From: Mesorhizobium_K quangtriensis
GTDB lineage: Bacteria > Pseudomonadota > Alphaproteobacteria > Rhizobiales > Rhizobiaceae
Length of the DNA: 64,000 bases
Direction of reading: 5' to 3'
Assembly (NCBI RefSeq): GCF_040081925.1
Contig: NZ_JBEBMF010000003.1
Span: forward strand, 310,001 to 374,000
Position numbers and translations under genes: made by a program. Within the stretch, counting starts at the first letter, position 1. The number at the start of each line of letters is the position of its first letter. Of this stretch, positions 18,165-26,569 are shown piece after piece. The notes beneath the pieces were generated by a model, which worked only from the letters and a program-made list of their open reading frames with translations, was not told where the DNA came from and made no database searches.

Positions 18165-19025
18165 ATGTCGTTGACGCCTGCTATCGATGTCAGGGTATGG
18201 GGCGCGCGTGGCACCTTTCCGATGGTCGGCGCGGAGGCGCTTGAGTTCGGGGGCCATACTTCGTGCGTCGAAGTCAGGGCCGGCGCAGGCGTCATGATCT
18301 TCGATGCCGGCAGCGGCATCATTCCGCTCGGAAAGTCATTGCTGGAGGAGGGTGTCACTCATATCGACCTCTTCTTCAGCCATGTTCACTATGACCATAT
18401 CATCGGCCTGCCGTATTTCCTGCCTGCTTTCTGGAACAAGGCGAAGCTGCGCATCTGGGCCGGCCACATGCAGGACGGTTCCACGCCCGAGCAACTCGTC
18501 GATGGCATTTTCCGCCCGCCTTACTTCCCGATCACCAAGGACTACATGCGCGCGGACGTCGAGTATCACAAATTCGCGCCCGGCGACGTTTTGCGCCCAT
18601 CGGCCGACGTCGCGCTTGTGACCGGCTCGCTGAACCATCCCAACGGTGCGGTCGGATATCGTGTCGAGCGGCAGGGAGCCGTGTTCAGCTACCTGACCGA
18701 CTTCGAGCACGACGGCGGGCATGGCGATGACGAGGTGCGGCGGCTGGCGCGAAACGCCGACCTTGCCCTGCTGGATACGACATATACGCCGGAGGAGTAT
18801 CCGCGCTACGTCAAGTTCGGCCACTCGACATGGGACCACGTTGGCAAGATGTGCGCCGAAGCCGGCGTTCATCGGTGGGGCATGTACCACCACATGCACA
18901 TGCGCGACGACATCGACCAGCGCGCGATCGAGGAGGCCGCGCGGAAGGCCTACCCGAACTCGTTCGCCGTGAGGCAGGGCCAGCACTTCCACCTTTACCC
19001 GCGCCCGGGGCACGACGGGAAGTGA
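18165..19025 (+). CDS. MBL-fold metallo-hydrolase
   Basis: This 286-residue metallo-beta-lactamase-fold protein has the metal motif HVHYDH (about residues 72-77), a later histidine in SLNHPNG, the bridging aspartate in SYLTDFEHDG (about 178-187) and a C-terminal histidine cluster MYHHMHMRDD. It begins with the strand VRVWGARGTFP, as in phosphodiesterase-like and RNase Z-like branches. Its place between a cNMP-binding protein and a cyclase makes a cyclic-nucleotide phosphodiesterase role attractive, but the sequence does not prove it. The start ATG 18165 lies 3 nt after the previous stop, and its own stop overlaps the next gene's GTG. Confidence 0.85.
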   Translation: MSLTPAIDVRVWGARGTFPMVGAEALEFGGHTSCVEVRAGAGVMIFDAGSGIIPLGKSLLEEGVTHIDLFFSHVHYDHIIGLPYFLPAFWNKAKLRIWAGHMQDGSTPEQLVDGIFRPPYFPITKDYMRADVEYHKFAPGDVLRPSADVALVTGSLNHPNGAVGYRVERQGAVFSYLTDFEHDGGHGDDEVRRLARNADLALLDTTYTPEEYPRYVKFGHSTWDHVGKMCAEAGVHRWGMYHHMHMRDDIDQRAIEEAARKAYPNSFAVRQGQHFHLYPRPGHDGK

Positions 19026-20389
19026 TCTCTCTGCCAACGCGCTACAGGCGCTGGCTGGGTCCTGTGCTAGGCCCACGCACCACCAAGACGTTGCCCACCC
19101 AGGTCGAAGGCGCGGTCCGCGAGCAGGAAAACCGTGGCGAGGTTCTGGCAAAAATCATCCAACTGGTCATCGCTGCGGTGTGGGGCGCTCTTTACCTGCT
19201 TTCACCGCAGGTCCGGAACGTCGACATAGTTTTCATACCCTATGCCGTCGGGACGTACATGGTAGTCAACGGGATCCTGTTGTTCTGGGCCACCCGCCGA
19301 CGTCTGCCGAACTGGGCCGTCTATGGCTCCATCGTCTTCGACATGACCTTGCTCTATGTGGTGATCTGGGGGTTCCATGTCCTGTTGGATCAACCTCCCT
19401 CCTTCTACCTCAAGGCCCCGACGATGACGTTCGTCTTCGTGTTCATTGTCTTGCGGGCGTTGCGTTTCGACCCTCGTTTTGTGCTGGTTTCCGGGGCGGC
19501 CGCAGTGCTGGGTTGGCTTGTGATCGTTGGTTACGCCATTCTCGGCGATCCTGCAGGCCCCCGTTTTGCTCGCGATTTCATCGAATATTCGACAGGCAAC
19601 GCGATCCTGCCGGGGGCGGAGCTTGAGAAGATCCTGGCGATGGTTCTGGTGACCATCACGCTGGCGGTGGCGCTCTACCGGGGGCGTGCGTTGCTGATCA
19701 GCTCGACGACCGAAACAATGGCCGCGCGGCGGCTCTCGCGGTTCTTTGACAGCAGCGTCGTGGAGGACATTCGCTCCGGCGAGAATGGCATTCTGCCGGG
19801 TGAGGGCAGGGCTTGCGAGGCCGCAATCCTGAATGTCGATATCAGGGGATTTTCGAGACTTATCGAAAATCTGCCGCCGTCCGAAGCCATCGAGATGTTG
19901 ACGGACTATCAGCGCCGCGTCGTGCCTATCATTCAGGCAGAAGGTGGCGTCATCGACAAGTTCATGGGCGACGGGATCATGGCGACGTTTGGCGCCGTCC
20001 GTCCTTCAGAAACCTATGCGGCGGATGCCCTTAGGGCCATGGAAGCGATAATGGCCGACGCCGAGCTGTGGGACGTACACGCGCACCTTGCTCAACTTGC
20101 GCGTTGTGGGCTTGGCTTGTCGGTGTCTGCTGGACCGATAATCTTCGGCGCGGTGGGCGACGGTGACCGGATGGAGGTGACCGTCATAGGCGCAACAGTA
20201 AACTTGGGCGCCAAGCTGGAAAAGGCCAACAAGATCTTTCAGAGTCAGGCCATCGCGACCCGGGCCGCCTTCGACACCGCCGTGTCACAGGGCTTTGTCG
20301 CAACGAGGACGCCGGATTTTGTCGAAGCCGACCTTGACGGCCTGGCGTCCGGGTTGAAGCTTGCCGTCTGGATGAGGGCCAAAGACTAG
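19022..20389 (+). CDS. Membrane-bound class III adenylate/guanylate cyclase
   Basis: This protein of about 455 residues has an N-terminal membrane region of about six helices (residues 40-230) and a C-terminal class III catalytic domain (about 265-440). Both metal aspartates are present (LNVDIRGFSRL and KFMGDGIMATF), as is the base-selecting lysine (IDKFMGDG). The second base-selecting position is alanine (VIGATVN) and the transition-state arginine is replaced by lysine (NLGAKLEKAN), so activity or product may be unusual. The start is GTG 19022, overlapping the MBL stop (GTGA); the longer open frame from 18830 lies inside the MBL gene. The stop overlaps the convergent deacetylase gene by 4 nt. 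Confidence 0.87.
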   Translation: MISLPTRYRRWLGPVLGPRTTKTLPTQVEGAVREQENRGEVLAKIIQLVIAAVWGALYLLSPQVRNVDIVFIPYAVGTYMVVNGILLFWATRRRLPNWAVYGSIVFDMTLLYVVIWGFHVLLDQPPSFYLKAPTMTFVFVFIVLRALRFDPRFVLVSGAAAVLGWLVIVGYAILGDPAGPRFARDFIEYSTGNAILPGAELEKILAMVLVTITLAVALYRGRALLISSTTETMAARRLSRFFDSSVVEDIRSGENGILPGEGRACEAAILNVDIRGFSRLIENLPPSEAIEMLTDYQRRVVPIIQAEGGVIDKFMGDGIMATFGAVRPSETYAADALRAMEAIMADAELWDVHAHLAQLARCGLGLSVSAGPIIFGAVGDGDRMEVTVIGATVNLGAKLEKANKIFQSQAIATRAAFDTAVSQGFVATRTPDFVEADLDGLASGLKLAVWMRAKD

Positions 20390-21141
20390 CCATCGAGTGG
20401 CGCCGTGAAGCGGGCAACGCTGCTTGCCGCGAGCATATCCAACAGCCGATCCGTGAACACCCACGTCGCGTCGTCCTGCACGAGGTGGTGCGTCAAAAGC
20501 CCATAGGGTTCGCCATTGTCGGCGCTGCCTGTCCTGCGCGCCTCAAGTTCGCGGGCCATCTGGGCGTCCAGCAAAGCCGGGTCGAGCAACCCGCCGCCGG
20601 ACTTCCAGGCGACGGGATCGAGATGCGTGTTGACCTGCAACAGTCCGTCGGCGGCAAATCTTCCCGAGCGCGGCATATAGGTGGAGATCGCCTTGAACCC
20701 AGTCGGGGCGAGTTGGCCGACGATGTCGTCGGCGATCCTGTTCCACGGCGGCGTGAATATCGGCAGCGCCTTGTCGCCAAACAGGTCCCTTATCCTCTCT
20801 CGTCCACTGGTGATTTCCTCAATCATGACAGAAAGGGCTCGGTAGGCTCCGAACTCCGCTTTCTTTCGGTCGGCCGGAGCGTGGTTCGCGTGTTTCCAAC
20901 CATGCGTCAGCGCGAAAACGTCGCTCGTGCCCTGCAGGCGCTCGGCAAGTTCGCGCGTTGCCGGTTGCGGGACGATGGCAAGATGCAGCGGTGCGGAAAA
21001 GCGTTCGGCGAGCGCGAGCAACCTGTCCAGCGCTGGCGTGGGTTCGATCGCATCGTCATCGCGCCACCAGACAGGCAGCAGCAGGCCTGCGTCGCGCCAG
21101 CGCGCCAGTTCGGCCACGGTCGCTGGGAGTCCGGCGTTCAC
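20386..21141 (-). CDS. Polysaccharide deacetylase family protein
   Basis: This 251-residue protein has the layout of carbohydrate esterase family 4 (NodB-like) proteins: an early WWRDDDAIEPT (about residues 25-35) with the metal-binding aspartates, a histidine-rich second element ALTHGWKHANH (about 77-87), and FTPPWNRIAD (about 129-138). It is last in a six-gene minus-strand operon of glycosyltransferases, and its GTG start overlaps the preceding stop (GTGA). It probably trims acetyl groups from the sugar polymer built by that operon, in the cytoplasm or periplasm; no signal peptide is visible. The exact substrate is unknown. Confidence 0.8.
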   Translation of the reverse strand: MNAGLPATVAELARWRDAGLLLPVWWRDDDAIEPTPALDRLLALAERFSAPLHLAIVPQPATRELAERLQGTSDVFALTHGWKHANHAPADRKKAEFGAYRALSVMIEEITSGRERIRDLFGDKALPIFTPPWNRIADDIVGQLAPTGFKAISTYMPRSGRFAADGLLQVNTHLDPVAWKSGGGLLDPALLDAQMARELEARRTGSADNGEPYGLLTHHLVQDDATWVFTDRLLDMLAASSVARFTAPLDG

Positions 21142-22283
21142 TCGCGTTTGTCCAGCATGTTGATCAGGATGCGGCCCGTCTCGGCCGCGCCGTCGAAATT
21201 CAGGCCGTCCGCCTTGAACCGTCCCTGCCGCACGGCGTTTTCGGCAGCCGCCGCGAGGTTTTCAGGGGTCAGTTCTTCCTCCGCGATCATGCCGTACCCA
21301 TAGCGATCTCGAAGCAGCGACGCCCTCAGCGTCTGCTCGACTTCGCCGGCTTCGGCAAAAGGCACGAACACGCCGGGTACGCCGGCCTGCAACCAGTCGA
21401 TCGCGGTGTTGTAGCCGCATTGTCCAATGGCCGCCGCGCAGCGTGTCAGCATGGTGCGATAATCTGCCCGGACGGGCTCGGCGACGGCTGAAGCGCCTTT
21501 GGCGAGAGCGTTCAGCCGCGCGCAGACAGCATCTGCATCGGCTCCGCCGACCAGAAGCCGCCAGTGACGGCGGCTGATGCGGGCAGCCGCGACGGCAGTT
21601 TCGAACAGCTTGCGACCGACACTCCCGCCACCCGCCGAGACAATGATTTCTCCCGCGCCATGAGTGTCCAAGAGGGAAGGAACCGGGGGAGGAGGAGTGA
21701 TGAACCCGGTGTAGCGCAGCAACTCCGCAACCTTTGGCGTCACCGGCCAACTGGCGTCGAGTTCCGCTACGTTGGGGTCGGAGTGCACAAGCACGCCGTC
21801 GTAGAATTCGGACAGCCATCGCTCGGTCTGGGTGGCCTTTTTCTCGCTGGACGGAGGCGCGAGTATGTCACGCACCGACGACAGGACGAGGGGCGGGCGC
21901 GTCATCGAACGCGTGGCAGCAAGCGCCGTCAGGAATTCCTCGCGCAGCACGCGTCGACCGAAAGGAAAAAGTTCGGTGATCAGCGCGTCGGGCTCGCCCT
22001 TGCGAAGCGTGGCCACGAGCGCATCGCCGCGCGCCTGCATGAGGTCATGAGAGGCCGGATTGCCGTCGCTGTCCAGGAGGCTCGTGAAGCTCGTCCCGTC
22101 GGACCGCACAGGCGGCAACTGGACGAAATCGATGCGCGACAGATCGAGGTGCCTGACCGGCATGCCGCCCGAGATGAGTTGCGGCGCAAGGCCGGCATCG
22201 GCAAGCGCTCGCGCCAGCGTGATCGACCGGCTGAGATGGCCGGTGCCAAGCAAATGCGTAACGATAATGGCGACGCGTCTCAT
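21138..22283 (-). CDS. MurG-like glycosyltransferase (GT28 C-terminal type)
   Basis: This 381-residue protein begins RRVAIIVTHLLGTGHLSR, with the glycine/histidine loop of GT-B enzymes. It has a C-terminal donor-binding half with IIVSAGGGSVGRKLF (about 216-230) and the loop IGQCGYNTAIDWLQAGVPGVFVPF (starting about 290), which matches the GT28/MurG-like glycosyltransferase_28 C-terminal fold. The start ATG 22283 shares one base with the upstream stop (TGATG). It shares its general plan with the first operon gene at 25202-26407. It acts in cytoplasmic or membrane-side assembly of a surface glycan; donor and acceptor are unknown. Confidence 0.82.
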   Translation of the reverse strand: MRRVAIIVTHLLGTGHLSRSITLARALADAGLAPQLISGGMPVRHLDLSRIDFVQLPPVRSDGTSFTSLLDSDGNPASHDLMQARGDALVATLRKGEPDALITELFPFGRRVLREEFLTALAATRSMTRPPLVLSSVRDILAPPSSEKKATQTERWLSEFYDGVLVHSDPNVAELDASWPVTPKVAELLRYTGFITPPPPVPSLLDTHGAGEIIVSAGGGSVGRKLFETAVAAARISRRHWRLLVGGADADAVCARLNALAKGASAVAEPVRADYRTMLTRCAAAIGQCGYNTAIDWLQAGVPGVFVPFAEAGEVEQTLRASLLRDRYGYGMIAEEELTPENLAAAAENAVRQGRFKADGLNFDGAAETGRILINMLDKRE

Positions 22284-22873
22284 CAGCCGGCAGTCAGGCG
22301 AACGGGATCGTTGTCATGGGTGAGCGTTCCGTCGTCCTGCACGTCGATCCGATACAGGCGGTCGCGCTTCACCTTGAACGGCGGCGTATCGCGAAAATTC
22401 CAGCCGGTCGCCTTCGCCAGAAGCACGCGCATGACGCCGATGTGCGAGACGACGAGAACCGTCCCCCTGACCGAAGAAAGCCAAGGCTGCAAGCGTCCCC
22501 AGACGAGTTTCGGCGTTTCGCCGCCCGGTGGCTGAAAGTCCCATCCCCACCCCTCGATGTGGCGATAGCCTGAATTGCCATCCTCGAGCAAGTCCACGCC
22601 ACGTTGCCCTTCCCAGCCGCCCCAGTCCATCTCGATCAGTTCGGGCACGACAAGCGGGTCGCGGCGGCCGAGGATGCGAGCGGTCTCGACCGCCCGCACC
22701 AGCGGGCTGGAAACGAGCGCGGCGGTCAGTAACTGCTTCGGCAGGCGAAGACTGGCGAGGTGTTCGCGCGCATGCTCGTCCAGGGGCTCGTCCGTGCGGC
22801 CCTGTATGCGTCCGGCGCGGTTCCAGGCGGTATGGCCGTGGCGCAGCAGCAGGAGTTGCGCGGCGGCGGTCAG
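22283..22873 (-). CDS. Histidine phosphatase (phosphoglycerate mutase-like), non-standard start
   Basis: The catalytic RHGHTAWNRAGRIQG signature and the second histidine in VVSHIGVMRVLLA are both present, so the enzyme core is complete. However, no ATG, GTG or TTG occurs in this frame between the upstream in-frame stop and RHGH. The best candidate is CTG 22873, which forms CTGA with the previous gene's stop, the same 4-nt overlap used elsewhere in the operon (GTGA, ATGA), with GGGGA about 7 nt upstream. Two in-frame ACG codons at 22882 and 22879 lie where an ATG would be expected if one base had changed. From CTG the product has 196 residues. A downstream GTG (22699) would remove the catalytic histidine. 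Confidence 0.75.
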   Translation of the reverse strand: MTAAAQLLLLRHGHTAWNRAGRIQGRTDEPLDEHAREHLASLRLPKQLLTAALVSSPLVRAVETARILGRRDPLVVPELIEMDWGGWEGQRGVDLLEDGNSGYRHIEGWGWDFQPPGGETPKLVWGRLQPWLSSVRGTVLVVSHIGVMRVLLAKATGWNFRDTPPFKVKRDRLYRIDVQDDGTLTHDNDPVRLTAG

Positions 22874-23961
22874 CGGCGTCGTTCCCCGAGAAGCGGCGAC
22901 AGTTCAGCCGTCAGTGCGGCGCGGGCGGCTGGCAGAAGATGGTCGGCCGCGACCTGCGTGCGCGCCCTTTGCCCTTTGGCGAAAAGCTCTTTTGCATTGC
23001 CGACAAGCCTGTCGATCGCTTTCGCATAGGCGTAAGCATCATTTGCAGGGACGAGCCATCCGCCATCGCGCACGACGTCCCGCACGCCTTGCCTGTCTTC
23101 GGCCAGGACAGGGCAGCCCTGCGCCTGCGCTTCCAGATAGACCATGCCGAAGGCCTCGCCGATGCCCGGCCAGACAAGCAGGTCGCTTTTGCCCATTTGC
23201 GCCGCGACGCCATTGGCATCGAGAGCACCCAAGAAGCTCACTCTGTCCGCGAACCGCGAAAACAACCCCTCAACCTCCGCCCGTGCCGGCCCGTCACCGA
23301 TGATATCAAGCGTCCAGTCCGCCGATTGTACAAGCGCCAGTGCCGACGCCAAGGCCGAATAGCTGGCCAGCTTGTCGCCGGGTCGAAACATGGCGCAGGC
23401 AAGTAACCGTGTCGTGTCAGAACGAACGGCGCGCGAGAGCGGCGGCAGCGACTCCTGTGCGAGGAACGGCCGGATACGTGCTATGCGCTGGCCATCGACA
23501 CGGTCGCGTTCCAATGCCTCCCGGTCGTAGTCTGTCAGCGAGAAGATGATGTCGCCTGCATCGCACGCCGCCTCGGCAGCCCTCGCGAAACGTGCGTAGG
23601 GCCCGGTGAGGCGGCTTGAGGCGCGCGTTCCCTCGACGATCACGTAGGGGATTTTCCACAGATCTGAAAGGCGGGGGCCGATCAGGTCCGGCGCCTTGTA
23701 GTAGCTGTGATAGGTAAGCCAGAGATCCGGCCTCGGTTCTGCGGAAAGCCGGACGATCTCGGCCTCCGCTTCCCGGAAAATTCGGTCCTGCGTAGCGGCG
23801 TCGCCGACTCCATCGCGGCTGCGCAGCCGGCTGGCCACCGATACCGAACCCAGCCCTGCCCCTTCGAGTGCGGCGATAAGGGCGCGCGCCATCGTGCGGT
23901 CGCCGGAAGGCACTGGGTCGTCCGGCGTCTTCATCGGCGCATAGAAGGCGACGCCGCTCAC
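22870..23961 (-). CDS. Glycosyltransferase family 4 (group 1)
   Basis: This 363-residue GT-B glycosyltransferase has the C-terminal donor-binding region LDIIGDGPARAEVEGLF (about 220-236) and the E-x7-E type motif in GEAFGMVYLEAQAQGCPVLA (about 269-288). The N-terminal half carries DDPVPSGDRTMARALIAAL, the acceptor-side loop. The start is GTG 23961, overlapping the previous stop (GTGA). It belongs to the minus-strand polysaccharide operon. Sugar donor and acceptor are not known. Confidence 0.85.
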   Translation of the reverse strand: MSGVAFYAPMKTPDDPVPSGDRTMARALIAALEGAGLGSVSVASRLRSRDGVGDAATQDRIFREAEAEIVRLSAEPRPDLWLTYHSYYKAPDLIGPRLSDLWKIPYVIVEGTRASSRLTGPYARFARAAEAACDAGDIIFSLTDYDREALERDRVDGQRIARIRPFLAQESLPPLSRAVRSDTTRLLACAMFRPGDKLASYSALASALALVQSADWTLDIIGDGPARAEVEGLFSRFADRVSFLGALDANGVAAQMGKSDLLVWPGIGEAFGMVYLEAQAQGCPVLAEDRQGVRDVVRDGGWLVPANDAYAYAKAIDRLVGNAKELFAKGQRARTQVAADHLLPAARAALTAELSPLLGERRR

Positions 23962-25205
23962 GTTCCGAGCGCCCTGCGCAATCGCGCCGACAGCAGGTCG
24001 ATGCCCGCATCCATGCCAAAGGCCTCGACGAGACGCTTGCGGGCAGCGACGGCCATTCCGGCACGCCCTTTCGGGTCGGCGATCATTTTTGCCAGAGCCG
24101 CCGTGAATGCATCGGGATCGTCATGCTCGACAAGGACGCCCTCCCGTCCGTCCTCGATGAACTCAGGGATGGAGGAGACCCGTGTCGACAGGATCGGAAG
24201 CTCCTGGCTCGCGGCTTCCATGAGCACGTTCGGCAAGCCGTCGCGGTCGCCGTCGCTTGCGATGCGCGACGGCAGCACGAAGATGTCGGCCTCGCGCAGC
24301 GCGGCGATGACTTCGTCCTGCGCCCGCGAGCCGCGCCATTCGATGCGTTCAACAAGTCCAAGCTTTTGCGCCCGCGCCTTGAGCGGCTGCGACAGGTCTC
24401 CGCCGCCGATGTGCACGAACCGCCAGTTCAGCAATGGCGGCAGCCGCGCCAACGCGTCGAGCAGCAGATCATAGCCCTTCTTCTCCACCAGTCGACCGAC
24501 CGAGACGATCGTCACCGGCTGACCCGAACCATCGCGCGCGGGGCGGGGAGGCGGAGGCGACGGAAACCGCGAAAGATCGAGGCCATGATAGACGAGGTCG
24601 AGACGGCCCGGATCGATCGACAGGCTGCGCAAATGTTCCGCGCCGAGCGCCGTGCAGGTGACGCCGAACTGGGCTCGGGCCAGCTTGTCGCGCTTTTCCC
24701 ATTCCGGCGACTTCCAGATATCCTTTGCGTGCGCCGAAAAACCCCAGGGGACGCCACGCATCATGCTGGCGTAGAGCGCAACCGACGAAGGCGTGTGCAT
24801 GAAATGCGCATAGATGAAGGCTAGGTCGGGCGATGCCTCGCGGGCAAGCACGGCCGCCTGCCCGAAGCGCCTGATGCGGTTGGGCGTCGGTTCGCGCAGC
24901 AGGTGGCCGAACCACAGTTTCAGGGCGCCGCCGAACCCCGGCAGGCGAGCTGAATGAAAAAACCCTTTCAGGACACGCAGCGGCTCCTGATAGAGGTATT
25001 CGGGCAGGTAGCGGACCTTCGCCTTCAGGGCATCGTGGAGAGCATGCCGCTTCTTGTCGGTCGGATGCCGCATGGACCAGATTTCGAAGGCAAACCCCCG
25101 CGCTTCCAGCGCGACAAGCTCCTGCGCGATGAACGTTTCCGACAGGCGCGGCCATCCCTTGACCACGATCGCAAGTCGTCCGGCCGACAGTGGACTTCCG
25201 GTCAT
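23958..25205 (-). CDS. Glycosyltransferase family 4 (group 1)
   Basis: This 415-residue GT-B enzyme has an N-terminal GWPRLSETFIAQELVALE (about 18-35), a motif common in exopolysaccharide and colanic-acid-type transferases. The C-terminal domain has VSVGRLVEKKGYDLLLDAL (about 229-247) and the E-x7-E region DGLPNVLMEAASQELPIL. The start ATG 25205 overlaps the previous gene's stop (ATGA). It probably adds one sugar to a lipid-linked repeat unit on the cytoplasmic side of the membrane, with its operon neighbours. Specificity cannot be read from the sequence. Confidence 0.88.
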   Translation of the reverse strand: MTGSPLSAGRLAIVVKGWPRLSETFIAQELVALEARGFAFEIWSMRHPTDKKRHALHDALKAKVRYLPEYLYQEPLRVLKGFFHSARLPGFGGALKLWFGHLLREPTPNRIRRFGQAAVLAREASPDLAFIYAHFMHTPSSVALYASMMRGVPWGFSAHAKDIWKSPEWEKRDKLARAQFGVTCTALGAEHLRSLSIDPGRLDLVYHGLDLSRFPSPPPPRPARDGSGQPVTIVSVGRLVEKKGYDLLLDALARLPPLLNWRFVHIGGGDLSQPLKARAQKLGLVERIEWRGSRAQDEVIAALREADIFVLPSRIASDGDRDGLPNVLMEAASQELPILSTRVSSIPEFIEDGREGVLVEHDDPDAFTAALAKMIADPKGRAGMAVAARKRLVEAFGMDAGIDLLSARLRRALGT

Positions 25206-26407
25206 GCCTTGGCGGGCACGTTGAGCAGGGATTTCGTCAGTGAGATGATCTTCTCGAGGCCATCCATGAAGCCCGCGGGAGCCCTGCCGGATGGCGGGGC
25301 CTGCGAGGGGAGTTCGCGGATCGCACGGGCCATCACCTCCGGCCCTTCGCCGTCACGCTCGCGGTCGAGCATGCGGATGAGGCCCAACTCCTCGGCTACG
25401 GACGCACGGATATGCTGCTCCATGCGCGGTACGGTGCGCGGCGCGATGACCGCGCGGCAGTCGAACGAAAGGATCTCACAAAACGTGTTGTAGCCGCCCA
25501 TCGCAACGACACCCACGGCGTTGCGCATCAGGCCTTCCATGCGGGAATCAAAGCCGACAGCGGTGACGCGCGGCTCCAGCGCTGCAACCCGCTGGTCGAA
25601 TGCGGCGCGCCGTTCGCCATTGAGGAAGGGACCGTAGACGATCAGCGCATCGGGCTGCAGCGTCGGGTCGTCTTCATAGGCGCGGAGCGTCCAGTCGACG
25701 AGCGCCTCCCCATCGCCGCCGCCGCCGGGCGTCACAAGCACATAAGGCTTGTCCGGAAGCGCCGCCGGTGTCTCGTGTGGTACGGCGCGCCGCAGATAAC
25801 CGGTATAGTGCATCCGCTTCTTGAAGTCGTCCGACAGTCCAAGGCTCTGGAGTGGGTTGTAGATGCTCTGATCGCCATAAACCCAGAACTGGTCGTAGAA
25901 CTTGTCGGCGATGTCGAGCGCGCCCTTGCGCTCCCATTCCTGGCTCAGCGCTTCCGGCGAGTCGAGAATGTCGCGAATGCCGAGCACGACCTTGGCGCGC
26001 CCCATTTCCTTGAGGATTTCCAAGGTGGTCGTGAGTTCGCCGCGAAAGCCTGCCGGCTCCTTGTCGACGATCACAATATCGGGATTGAACGTGACCGCCG
26101 CGGCCAGGATCACGCTGGCCCGGAGCGCCGTCGTTTGTTCGATATCGAGATTGAGGGACTCCGACACGTAGTCGGCATCGACCGTCTTCACCACGCCGGG
26201 CATGCGGATGTGATCGACGCCTGGCGGGAACGTGAAACGGCCTGCGACCGGCGATCCTGTCAGAATCAGCGCCGAAGAGCCTTGCAGCGAAGAAACCAGC
26301 GCCTCGGCAATGGCGCGCGAACGCCGCAGATGCCCCAGCCCGAACGTATCGTGACTGTAGAGCAGGATGTGCGGGGCACGGTTGGCCTGCTGGACTCCGT
26401 CACGCAT
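25202..26407 (-). CDS. MurG-like glycosyltransferase, first gene of minus polysaccharide operon
   Basis: This 401-residue protein starts with HILLYSHDTFGLGHLRRSRAI after a short leader, the nucleotide-sugar glycine loop of MurG-like GT-B proteins. It has VTPGGGGDGEALVDW near residue 229 and the C-terminal donor loop GVVAMGGYNTFCEILSF (about 301-317). It is the first gene of an operon of six overlapping genes that runs to 20386. The 162-bp gap to the divergent lyase gene at 26570 probably holds the promoters for both polysaccharide operons. No clear operator was seen there. Confidence 0.82.
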   Translation of the reverse strand: MRDGVQQANRAPHILLYSHDTFGLGHLRRSRAIAEALVSSLQGSSALILTGSPVAGRFTFPPGVDHIRMPGVVKTVDADYVSESLNLDIEQTTALRASVILAAAVTFNPDIVIVDKEPAGFRGELTTTLEILKEMGRAKVVLGIRDILDSPEALSQEWERKGALDIADKFYDQFWVYGDQSIYNPLQSLGLSDDFKKRMHYTGYLRRAVPHETPAALPDKPYVLVTPGGGGDGEALVDWTLRAYEDDPTLQPDALIVYGPFLNGERRAAFDQRVAALEPRVTAVGFDSRMEGLMRNAVGVVAMGGYNTFCEILSFDCRAVIAPRTVPRMEQHIRASVAEELGLIRMLDRERDGEGPEVMARAIRELPSQAPPSGRAPAGFMDGLEKIISLTKSLLNVPAKA

Positions 26408-26569
26408 TGATCGCTTCCGCTTCGTATCGACTGGCCGCGCAACTTATACCGTCCGACGGGCCCGGTTACCATTAGACGTAGGGGACGGTTTTGTGAATAG
26501 CAGCGCCGCTCTGACTTTAGGGACTGCTTAAGCGTGGCAGGACTTCCGCTGGAGCTTTCAACGTCTTAA

